Shown piece by piece: positions 17,437-25,267 of a stretch of DNA of 64,000 nt. A program made the translations under genes and the position numbers. This stretch comes from Pedobacter sp. W3I1 (GTDB lineage Bacteria; Bacteroidota; Bacteroidia; Sphingobacteriales; Sphingobacteriaceae). The DNA lies in assembly GCF_030816015.1 (NCBI RefSeq), contig NZ_JAUSXN010000001.1, positions 2,294,001-2,358,000 of the forward strand. Direction: 5' to 3'. Positions within the stretch are counted from its first letter, which is position 1. Every line of letters begins with the position of its first letter. The notes below the pieces were generated by a model. It saw only the letters and a program-made list of their open reading frames with translations, had not been told where the DNA came from and searched no databases.

Positions 17437-18680
17437 TGGAAAATAGCAACAACAAAGATCAGAAAGTAGCTACTGGCAAAATCAGCAGGCGCACCTTGTT
17501 GGGAGGTGTAATTGCTGCTGCAGTTTTACCGGTACAATCTTTATTTGCTGATGAGATTAGCCTTGCCCTGCCTGAAAGTACGGACGACCCGACCAAAATT
17601 ATTGGACCCGGGCCCAGTCCGTTGGGTAAACGCTCAACATTTGAGCAGCCGGTGCGCAAACCTTCCGATATTTCCTCACGGACACCTCTGCAGGATATGC
17701 ATAGTACCCTAACGCCAGCCGATCTTCATTTCGAACGCCATCATGCTGGTATTCCAACGATCGACCCGGCAAAACATGAACTGCTGATTCATGGGTTGGT
17801 AGAGCGTCCGATGAAATTTACCATTGCCGATATTAAAAGATTTCCTTCTGTTACCCGCACCTGTTTTATCGAATGTGCTGGTAATTTCCGAACAGGTAAA
17901 GCTGAAATGACGCCACAGGATATCCTGGGCCTCACCAGTCAGAGCGAGTGGACAGGTGTAATGCTCTCGACTATTTTCAGGGAAGTGGGCATCAATGAGA
18001 AAGCCAAATGGTTTTTGGCCGAAGGATCAGATGCTGCGGTGATGACCCGTACTATTCCCATCGCAAAAGCCTGGGATGATGCCATGGTTGTTTATGCGCA
18101 AAACGGTGAAGCCATCAGGCCCGAGCAGGGATACCCGATCAGGCTGCTTTTGCCTGGTTTCGAAGGAAATATGAATATCAAATGGTTAAGGCGGATAGAG
18201 CTATCGGACGAACCTTATATGACCAGGGAAGAAACGTCAAAATATACTTACCCTGTAAAAGATAAAATCAGAATGTTTAGCTTTGAGTTGGATGCCCGTT
18301 CCATTATCACCTATCCATCTTATCCTCAAAAGGTAGATAAAGGCTGGATTGAAATACGTGGGATAGCCTGGAGTGGCAGGGGTAAGGTAGAAAAAGTGGA
18401 AGTAAGCACCGATGCCGGGAAAACATGGCAATTGGCCAATTTACAGGAACCGGTGCTGAGTAAAGCCCATACTTATTTCAGGCACCTCTGGAACTGGAAG
18501 GGAGAAACTGCTGAAATATTGAGTAGGGTTACCGATGAAACCGGCTATTTACAGCCAACTTTAGCGCAATTGGTTGAAGCCCGTGGTGTAAATTTAGGTG
18601 GGTATCACATGAACCCCATTACGGCATGGCAGATTAAAAATGATGGAACCGTTTTGTTTAAACCGGAAACAATAAAATAA
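17436..18680 (+). CDS. SoxC/SorA-like molybdenum sulfur dehydrogenase
   Basis: 414 residues. The N-terminus has a twin-arginine signal (S-R18-R19-T-L-L then hydrophobic residues to about 38), so the folded cofactor enzyme is exported by Tat. The sulfite-oxidase-fold molybdopterin domain contains TCFIECAGNFR with Cys147 as probable Mo ligand. The C-terminal Mo-cofactor dimerisation domain carries IEIRGIAWSGRGKVEKVEVSTDAGKTW. SoxC with SoxD oxidises protein-bound sulfane sulfur; related SorA oxidises sulfite. No SoxX, Y, Z, A or B gene is present in the window, so sulfite or another small sulfur compound may be the substrate. Confidence 0.9.
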   Translation: MENSNNKDQKVATGKISRRTLLGGVIAAAVLPVQSLFADEISLALPESTDDPTKIIGPGPSPLGKRSTFEQPVRKPSDISSRTPLQDMHSTLTPADLHFERHHAGIPTIDPAKHELLIHGLVERPMKFTIADIKRFPSVTRTCFIECAGNFRTGKAEMTPQDILGLTSQSEWTGVMLSTIFREVGINEKAKWFLAEGSDAAVMTRTIPIAKAWDDAMVVYAQNGEAIRPEQGYPIRLLLPGFEGNMNIKWLRRIELSDEPYMTREETSKYTYPVKDKIRMFSFELDARSIITYPSYPQKVDKGWIEIRGIAWSGRGKVEKVEVSTDAGKTWQLANLQEPVLSKAHTYFRHLWNWKGETAEILSRVTDETGYLQPTLAQLVEARGVNLGGYHMNPITAWQIKNDGTVLFKPETIK

Positions 18681-18684
18681 CCAG

Positions 18685-20136
18685 ATGAAATTAGAAAAGC
18701 GGGATTATGATGCGATAGTAGTTGGGGCGGGGCCAAATGGACTGGCTGCAGCTATACTTTTGCAGCAACAGGGGCTTTCCGTTTTAATTATAGAAGGTAA
18801 AGAGGTAATTGGTGGCGGGCTTAGCTCAGCCGAACTTACTTTGCCAGGCTTTACGCATGATGTTTGTTCTGCCATCCACCCGATGGCACTGGCTTCCCCA
18901 TTTTTTAAAACGCTGCCTTTGTCTGGTTTTGGATTAGAATACCTACAGCCTACATTGGCCGCTGCACATCCTTTTGATGATGGTACCGCTGCCATATTGG
19001 ATCATTCTATCCAAAAAACAGCAGAATATTTAGGCGGGGATGCAAAAACATACACCGCATTGATGGAAAACATCACTTCAGTTTGGCCGCTGATTGATGA
19101 AGACGCATTAGGCCCACTACATTTCCCTAAACACCCCTTGGCCATGGCAGGCTTTGGCTTAAAAGCATTGAGCAGCGCCACGGGTTTTGTGAAACGTTTT
19201 AAAGAAAATCCTGCCCGAGGACTTTTTGCCGGGATGGCTGCACATGCCATACAGCCATTAAGTAACCTGAGTACCACGGCCATCGGTTTGGTGCTCATGG
19301 CTGCCGGGCATCTTAAAGGCTGGCCGATACCAAAAGGCGGCTCAAAATCTATTGCAGATGCACTGGCCGCTTATTTTAAATCGGTTGGTGGAAAGATTGA
19401 AACAGGAACTTATGTTTCTTCTTTAAATCAACTGCCATCTGCACACGCAGTGCTCTTCGATGTAACGCCAAAGCAATTACTGCAGATCGCAGGCCATAAA
19501 TTCTCATCCGTTTACAAATGGCAACTTGACCGTTACCGATACGGTATGGGTGTGTTTAAGGTAGATTGGGCATTGGATGGACCTATACCATTTACTGCCG
19601 AAGCATGTACTCAAGCGGGTACCGTACATTTAGGTAATACCTTCGAAGAAATAGCTGAAGGGGAACTGAAAACAAGTAAAGGCCAGCAAGCTGAAAAACC
19701 ATTTGTACTGCTTGCACAGCAGAGCCTGTTTGATGCTTCACGCGCACCGGAAGGAAAACAGACCGCCTGGGCCTATTGCCATGTACCCAACGGATCAAAA
19801 CAGGATATGACTGCCATTATTGAAAACCAGGTAGAACGCTTTGCCCCAGGTTTTAGAGACAGGATACTTGCAAAGCACACTATGAATACCGGGCAGATGG
19901 AAGCGCACAACAGAAATTATATCGGAGGCGATATTAACGGGGGAATACTGGACTTGGGCCAATTATTTACCCGACCGGCTTTAAGGTGGTCACCTTACAG
20001 AACTTCGGCCAAAGGATTATATATCTGTTCATCTTCTACACCTCCTGGAGGCGGCGTGCATGGCATGTGCGGATATCATGCAGGTAAACAGGTATTAAAA
20101 GACATTTTTAACATAAAATTAGATAACCACAAATAA
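18685..20136 (+). CDS. phytoene-desaturase-like FAD-dependent oxidoreductase
   Basis: 483 residues with an N-terminal FAD/NAD(P) Rossmann motif (VVGAGPNGLAAAILLQQ, followed by Glu in IIEGKEVIGGG) and the C-terminal flavin loop SSSTPPGGGVHGMCGYHAG, the pattern of the CrtI/phytoene-dehydrogenase-related NAD(P)/FAD proteins. No signal peptide is seen, so it is cytoplasmic or membrane-peripheral. No carotenoid genes lie nearby. It is embedded in the sulfur-oxidation-like operon (4 bp after soxC-like, 5 bp before the exporter), so its substrate is likely linked to the imported compound. Function otherwise unknown. Confidence 0.85.
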   Translation: MKLEKRDYDAIVVGAGPNGLAAAILLQQQGLSVLIIEGKEVIGGGLSSAELTLPGFTHDVCSAIHPMALASPFFKTLPLSGFGLEYLQPTLAAAHPFDDGTAAILDHSIQKTAEYLGGDAKTYTALMENITSVWPLIDEDALGPLHFPKHPLAMAGFGLKALSSATGFVKRFKENPARGLFAGMAAHAIQPLSNLSTTAIGLVLMAAGHLKGWPIPKGGSKSIADALAAYFKSVGGKIETGTYVSSLNQLPSAHAVLFDVTPKQLLQIAGHKFSSVYKWQLDRYRYGMGVFKVDWALDGPIPFTAEACTQAGTVHLGNTFEEIAEGELKTSKGQQAEKPFVLLAQQSLFDASRAPEGKQTAWAYCHVPNGSKQDMTAIIENQVERFAPGFRDRILAKHTMNTGQMEAHNRNYIGGDINGGILDLGQLFTRPALRWSPYRTSAKGLYICSSSTPPGGGVHGMCGYHAGKQVLKDIFNIKLDNHK

Positions 20137-20141
20137 ACAGT

Positions 20142-21515
20142 ATGTCAACACAAAACAATGCTTCAGGAACTACGGGAGCTTTAACAGATGCCGGAATAAC
20201 ACCCGACAAAAAAACATTTTTACAATCGCTTACCGAAGATTGGTGGGCGGTTATTTTAGGGACAATTATTATTGCAACCGTACTTTATTTAACCAATAAC
20301 GGTACTACGATAACTTTACCCGCATTCAAATGGGCCACAACCGACGATTTGTTGGGTAAAATACTATCAGGCCATAATCTATTGCTAATTGTAGAAACCG
20401 GAGCTGTATTTTTAGCACTTGCCGCAACTGCAATAGGCCTGTCGGGTGGCAATGTAGCGAGATTTGCTGCGGGTTTTACCCTGATCTACTTTTTGGCAAT
20501 CCTCTCGTTTATTATCGGCGGCAACAAAAACGTATCTTATTTCGGATTGGAATACGTGGTGTTTGCCCTGCTTATTGGTATTTTGTTGGGTAATTTGGTA
20601 AAATTGCCAACCTGGTTAAAAGAAGCTGTACGCTCAGAATTTTATATTAAAACAGGTTTGGTGATCTTAGGAACTACCATTTTATCGGCTGATTTAATTA
20701 AAGCAGGTTTACCGGGCATTGTACAGGCCATTATTGTGGTTACAGCAGTCTGGTTTTTCTCTCTATGGCTAAGCCGTAAATTAAAGGTAGATGATGAATT
20801 CGGTGTAATATTGGCTTCAGCGGTATCCATTTGTGGTGTTTCTGCAGCCATAGTAGCGGCCGGGGCAATCAATGGCGATAAACGTAAACTATCCTATGTA
20901 ACCACCTTGGTGTTGATTATGGCTATCCCGATGATGATCATACAGCCTTGGGCAGTAAGGTATTTTCACATTCCTGAAGTAATCGGCGGCGCATGGCTGG
21001 GCGGAACTTTAGATACCACTGCAACCGTTACAGCGGCTGGTGATCTGGTAGGGCCAATAGCGGTTAAGGCTGGGGTGATTGCGAAATTCTCGCAAAACGT
21101 ATTTATCGGTGTTGCGGCATTTTTTATCGCTATCTGGTGGGCCTATAAAAAACCTAAAGGGGAAGATGGCAGTGTTTTGGCCAAAGCTGAAAGCCCCGGG
21201 CTCAAAATTGTATGGGAACGTTTCCCGAAATTTGTATTGGGATTTGTCGCTGCATCGTTGGTATTCTCCTTCCTGTTATCGCCTGCAACCGCAAAAAGCG
21301 TTGCACCTGCGTTGAATGGACTGCGTACCGTGTGGTTTGCGATTGCATTTATCTCGATTGGTATGGAAGCTAAATTTTCATCTCTCGTGAAACTGCAGGG
21401 AGGTAGACCAGCAATTACATTTGTTACGGCACAGATCTTCAACATTTTTTGGACACTGTTATGGTCGTATATATTGTTTGGCGGACATATATTCCCAATA
21501 CCCGATTTTAAGTAG
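20142..21515 (+). CDS. YeiH-type putative sulfate exporter
   Basis: 457 residues with about eleven hydrophobic segments. It belongs to the conserved YeiH/UPF0324 putative sulfate exporter family. Recognisable segments are FALLIGILLGNLVKLP, FYIKTGLVILGTTIL, SAVSICGVSAAIVAAGAI, GGAWLGGTLDTTATVTAAGDLVG and FAIAFISIGMEAKF. Placed last in an operon with a SoxCD-like dehydrogenase, disposal of sulfate or sulfite made by sulfur oxidation is the natural reading. That is inferred from context and the family name, and transport has been little tested biochemically. The N-terminal ~25 residues are hydrophilic and cytosolic. Confidence 0.88.
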   Translation: MSTQNNASGTTGALTDAGITPDKKTFLQSLTEDWWAVILGTIIIATVLYLTNNGTTITLPAFKWATTDDLLGKILSGHNLLLIVETGAVFLALAATAIGLSGGNVARFAAGFTLIYFLAILSFIIGGNKNVSYFGLEYVVFALLIGILLGNLVKLPTWLKEAVRSEFYIKTGLVILGTTILSADLIKAGLPGIVQAIIVVTAVWFFSLWLSRKLKVDDEFGVILASAVSICGVSAAIVAAGAINGDKRKLSYVTTLVLIMAIPMMIIQPWAVRYFHIPEVIGGAWLGGTLDTTATVTAAGDLVGPIAVKAGVIAKFSQNVFIGVAAFFIAIWWAYKKPKGEDGSVLAKAESPGLKIVWERFPKFVLGFVAASLVFSFLLSPATAKSVAPALNGLRTVWFAIAFISIGMEAKFSSLVKLQGGRPAITFVTAQIFNIFWTLLWSYILFGGHIFPIPDFK

Positions 21516-21653
21516 GTATATATAGTAATGTTCAATATTTTACTATTCTAAGTGTTTTCTGAACCAATTTTAAAGCGGTACAGAAAATTCAAACTAAAAA
21601 TCGAACACCAATTACTGGCGTCTTAGATTGTTGTGCAATAGATTTTTATAGGT

Positions 21654-21690
21654 ACAAAAAAAGGAGGCAACAAAAATGAGTTGTCTCCTT
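21654..21690 (-). terminator. hairpin with minus-strand T run
   Basis: Arms AAGGAGGCAAC (21661-21671) and GTTGTCTCCTT (21680-21690) pair with one mismatch. On the minus strand the stem is followed by a run of seven T. It could terminate minus-strand transcripts from the ATP-grasp gene about 370 bp away, and may slow plus-strand readthrough from the exporter gene. Confidence 0.5.
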
Positions 21691-21769
21691 AAGTGCTCCG
21701 ACTAGACCATTAACGAACTTTTTTATTGAAGATTTGAAACGGATTGCGGATTTGAAAATTCTGAAGTGA
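21680..21769 (+). pseudogene. 3' remnant of an unidentified coding gene (copy 2)
   Basis: The frame open from 21680 to the TGA at 21767-21769 ends in RPLTNFFIEDLKRIADLKILK, nearly identical to the remnant at 2526-2609, with mostly synonymous DNA differences. There is no start codon or room for the rest of a protein, so this is a surviving gene end. The remaining gap 21770-22061 holds nothing I can identify. Confidence 0.5.
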
Positions 21770-22061
21770 GCCTTGCACGCTACCTCGTTTCAAAAAGTAA
21801 ATTCAAAACACATTAGTTTTGCTCTTTATAGCAATTTTTGATGACAAGCTATTTTAGAACAAGGCAGTCAATGAAGTAATAAAGAACTCACCCTACTGTA
21901 CAAACCAATTTATTTAACCCCGTTTCACCAATTTTTAATCATTTGTAAGTGTTTCGAAAATAAGGTGTTCTGATAAATATTATTGGCGAGATGGGGTCAA
22001 TTAACAGCGGTCCATCCAACGAAGAAGCACAATCGTCAAAATATCCATTCAAGGCGTTTGC

Positions 22062-22871
22062 CTAGCTTAAAGTTTTTAAAATATCTACCCATCTATTAAT
22101 GAACCGCTGCTGTTTTTCCTCAGCTAATAGCCCTATAGAAAGAAAGGGATTAAGATCCTCCAATTCCACCAGCAGCAGTTCGCCATTTGAAGTTCTGCCT
22201 GCGTCGACTCTAGTAATGCCTGTCTTAATGTCATTCCATCGTATGAATTTATCTGCAAAAAGAATGTCCGCTTCGGTGGGAAAGTATTCGGTTAGTTCCC
22301 AGCGCTTTTGCCTGTCTGGCGCATAGAGGGCATATTGGAACTCATGATTTAAATAATAAAAGGAGACCTCATAGTCCAATGGTAAAAACGGCTGAATCAG
22401 CTTTCCTTTTGGGTTATCGGCAAGTAATTCAGAACGGGAAAGTATTTCCATGCCTATAGAATCTGCACCATTTTTGATTTTAACGATATATTTATCGGTA
22501 TTGCCCAACCTGTCCAGCCCTGAGATATCACTCACTGTTGGTATTACGGGATAATTCAGATCCATCAGGTCAAGCAAATATTGTTTTCCCCTGATGTCAG
22601 CTTTTCCGTCAAAAGAATTGAAAGTAGGTATGCCCATGGTTTTAACGGCCTCCAGAAAGTGGTTAAAATAATCCTGATAGCCAAGCACCGGACCCGTATT
22701 CCTGAACACAACCATGTCGGCAGAATCAAGAAAAGAGATTGCCTGGTGGGGATGTCCAATAAGAATATTGAAATGCCTTTTTAATTGTGAGGTGAGGAAC
22801 AGGTCTTCCTGATAATATTTTCTCCCCTTCGCCTCAAAGTACAGATCAGTTAAATAAAGTACGGTCTTCAT
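22062..22871 (-). CDS. stand-alone ATP-grasp family protein
   Basis: 269 residues with the ATP-grasp layout: N-terminal pre-ATP-grasp fold (MKTVLYLTDLYFEAKGRKYYQ), a central nucleotide-binding part (KYIVKIKNGADSIGMEIL with lysines for phosphate binding) and a C-terminal Mg-binding end (ITRVDAG and LLVELEDLNPFLSIGLL, the acidic E-x-E-x-x-N triad). Such proteins ligate a carboxylate to an amine using ATP, as in RimK or glutathione synthetase. Substrate unknown. A second, broken ATP-grasp gene lies at 27086-27980. No obvious precursor peptide gene adjoins it. Confidence 0.75.
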   Translation of the reverse strand: MKTVLYLTDLYFEAKGRKYYQEDLFLTSQLKRHFNILIGHPHQAISFLDSADMVVFRNTGPVLGYQDYFNHFLEAVKTMGIPTFNSFDGKADIRGKQYLLDLMDLNYPVIPTVSDISGLDRLGNTDKYIVKIKNGADSIGMEILSRSELLADNPKGKLIQPFLPLDYEVSFYYLNHEFQYALYAPDRQKRWELTEYFPTEADILFADKFIRWNDIKTGITRVDAGRTSNGELLLVELEDLNPFLSIGLLAEEKQQRFINRWVDILKTLS

Positions 22872-22981
22872 CGCTTATGAAATTTGGGTATGTTGCCATT
22901 TTATAAAAATTTAAAAATACTTATTTTAAACTTGGTATGTGCCAATATTCTACCAGTTCAAGATGAAAATTATTTAGGCTA

Positions 22982-24364
22982 TTACCTTACTTCGCTTGTA
23001 AATGAGGAGGCCGGTAGGTTGGCTTTATTAAAAAGATCAGCTATAGCAGTGTTACGCCATGCGTAGCGTACCTGTTCTGGTTTTTTTACTTCTTTAGAAG
23101 TGACTATGACAGCATTTTTTTTGATTTCGGCTGTTGCCGGATGAAATACCCCATCGTTCCCTGCAACTTCAAATAAATCGGATTTTTTATTTGAAAAATG
23201 TAGGCCGTCAGCATTATCAAAGTTGATAGTTGCCTTATTACCGCTAACTTTAAAATCTTTGTACAAAGGGCTGCTTACAATTCCATTATCAATGCCGTAA
23301 AGATTGCCTAGTGCAAGGTTAGCTAAGCGAACACCAACAGGTTTTTTATTGCGTGGATGGATGTCGTTTATATTGCCAACATCGGAAATAACTACCATAC
23401 CTGTTTTTGGTACTGCCTGTAGCACCTTACGCTGTTCATTCCGGGTTAAAGCTCCCATACTTGAGTCACCCTGGTAATTATAAGGCGCTATTTGTACATA
23501 GTAAAAGGGAAAATCATCATGCCATGCCTCACGCCAGGACTTGATTAGGCCCGCAAATGTCCTGTGATACACAACTGACCCAACATTGCTTTCACCCTGG
23601 TACCACAAAACACCAGCCAATCTTAACCCGGCAAAAGGATGTATCATTGCATTATAAACGCGTCCGGGTTCCCGGGGCCACCATTCTGATTCGTTAAATT
23701 TAGCGGCAGCCGAGGCAAGTACGGCATCCTTAGCGATGTAATCCTGCGGCATCCATACTTCAGCATTTGTACCACCCCAACTGCAATTGATGATACCGAT
23801 AGGCACGCCCTTAAGGCCTTCCTGCAGATGCTGCGCAAAAAAGTACCCTATGGCACTAAAGTATTTCATGGTTTCAGGGGTGCATGCCTGCCAGGCTCCG
23901 GACAGGTTATTCTGGGGATATATCGCGGTCAGTTTTGGCGCCGCAAAGAACCTTATATCTGGATAATTAGCTGCTGCAATTTCTGCGACGGCATTATCAA
24001 TTCCCGATGCCGCTGTCCATTCCATATTGCTTTGCCCCGAACAAAGCCAAACCTCACCCAACATGACATTGTTAAAAACTACTTCATTATAACCTTTAAA
24101 TTTCAGGGTATAGGGTCCGCCTTCCTTTGGGGTCTTGATAATAATCTGCCACGTTGCCTGATTGCCCGCCTTTACCTTATAGGTAGCAGCATCCCAGCTT
24201 GCGGTAACGGTAATTTCCTCGTTTGGGCTGCCCCATCCCCATAATTTGACATCGGAATTGCGCTGCAATACCATATTGTCTGAAAAGAAGGCAGGAAGCG
24301 ATACATTCGCAGATGCCGAAAACCCAATAAGGGAAAGAAGGAAAAGATAAATAAGATTTTTCAT
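22982..24364 (-). CDS. secreted sialate O-acetylesterase-type SGNH hydrolase
   Basis: 460 residues. Signal peptide is 1-19 (ending SASA). A short N-terminal beta-sandwich (about 20-100) precedes the SGNH catalytic domain opened by EVWLCSGQSNMEW with nucleophile Ser112. GIINCSWGGTNAEVWM, GVLWYQGESNV and the late block INDIHPRNKKPVGVRLA, containing the probable Asp/His pair, complete the site. Bacterial members remove acetyl groups from sialic acids or, in plant-degrading Bacteroidota, from pectin and hemicellulose. Beside a GH28 gene, pectin deacetylation is more likely than sialate chemistry. Length is in the normal range. Confidence 0.88.
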   Translation of the reverse strand: MKNLIYLFLLSLIGFSASANVSLPAFFSDNMVLQRNSDVKLWGWGSPNEEITVTASWDAATYKVKAGNQATWQIIIKTPKEGGPYTLKFKGYNEVVFNNVMLGEVWLCSGQSNMEWTAASGIDNAVAEIAAANYPDIRFFAAPKLTAIYPQNNLSGAWQACTPETMKYFSAIGYFFAQHLQEGLKGVPIGIINCSWGGTNAEVWMPQDYIAKDAVLASAAAKFNESEWWPREPGRVYNAMIHPFAGLRLAGVLWYQGESNVGSVVYHRTFAGLIKSWREAWHDDFPFYYVQIAPYNYQGDSSMGALTRNEQRKVLQAVPKTGMVVISDVGNINDIHPRNKKPVGVRLANLALGNLYGIDNGIVSSPLYKDFKVSGNKATINFDNADGLHFSNKKSDLFEVAGNDGVFHPATAEIKKNAVIVTSKEVKKPEQVRYAWRNTAIADLFNKANLPASSFTSEVR

Positions 24365-24417
24365 TAATTAAGTTTTTAATTATGGGCAAGCAGTGTTCGT
24401 AAAGTTATTTCAAGTTT

Positions 24418-24573
24418 TTATTTACAACCGGATCCTGGGTGTGATACTCCAGCACTTATCTTATTGTGTTGTTGTTGCTTACAAGAAATTGATGTACTCT
24501 TAAAGCTGTAATGTAAAAGTTCAGCCTGTAGCGCAAAGAGGCAGAGCAGCCCCAAAATATAATTTTTCACCAT
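24418..24573 (-). pseudogene. 51-codon exported-protein stub
   Basis: A short minus-strand frame upstream of the esterase starts MVKNYILGLLCLFALQAELL, like a signal peptide, and ends GSGCK after 51 codons. It could be the truncated N-terminus of a lost secreted enzyme or a genuine small exported protein. I do not recognise the remainder. The flanking gap to 24850 otherwise contains no supported feature. Confidence 0.3.
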
Positions 24574-24854
24574 ATTTTCAGTTTTTCATATTTAAGACAG
24601 AATCTTCTAAAACAAATATATAGGAAGAATCTGTTGGGTAACTAATAGTATTCTTTCATTTAATAATGCTATTACCACATTATGGATATGGATCAGGATA
24701 GTCCTAGACTAGTTATTGAAGTTATCAAAGCAACAAAGCAAAAAGATAACACAATACAGCCGGATGCCAATTTCACAATATATTTTTTAAGGATATTCTA
24801 ATAAGATCAGCATTTGAATGATTACCATTATATCCATTAGACCTATGCTTTTAA

Positions 24855-24992
24855 TTTTACGACTTCATTTATGGGGAGGCTGGCAGGAAGATTAAAGATA
24901 TTGGCATGCGGCCGGGCTTATGGACACATCCCCTCTGTGCAAGCCTAAAGATCCTCACCCATTGCAATTTATTTATTGCAATCGTAGTTTAA
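24855..24992 (+). pseudogene. possible alpha-galactosidase-like (GH36/GH27) fragment
   Basis: One frame reads EAGRKIKDIGMRPGLWTHPLCAS, which resembles the beta-strand/loop K-x-x-G-M-x-P-G-x-W-x-x-P-x found in the (beta/alpha)8 domain of clan GH-D enzymes, then runs into unrelated sequence and a stop at 24990-24992. There is a stop just upstream too. If correct it is a short relic of a deleted glycosidase. The remaining bases to 25267 show nothing else. Confidence 0.35.
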
Positions 24993-25267
24993 TGCAGAAT
25001 ATATTATTATCTACACCCGTATTGATATTGGCGTATTTTATTTCAATAAATGCTATTATAATATCAGTATATGAATGAATATTATTACTTCTTCAAAAGC
25101 TATGTTTTTATTTTTACTGTTCTGTTATTTTGGAGGGTAGGGTAATTTAATACCTGCCCTTCTGCAGGGGTTTCTAAAATCACAGTCAATGATAATAACA
25201 GGTGCATATAAATCTATAATTACCCAAAAAGAGCTTTAGGGCCGCATAAATCATAAACCAAATAACA

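Noticed and set aside
2526..21769. Calling the 19-kb span between the two remnants an integrated mobile element
   Set aside because: No integrase, transposase, relaxase or clean direct repeats are visible, and the remnants are too diverged to be attachment sites of a recent event.
22884..23066. 60-residue plus-strand frame beside the ATP-grasp gene
   Set aside because: It overlaps the 3' end of the esterase on the other strand and has no recognisable features.
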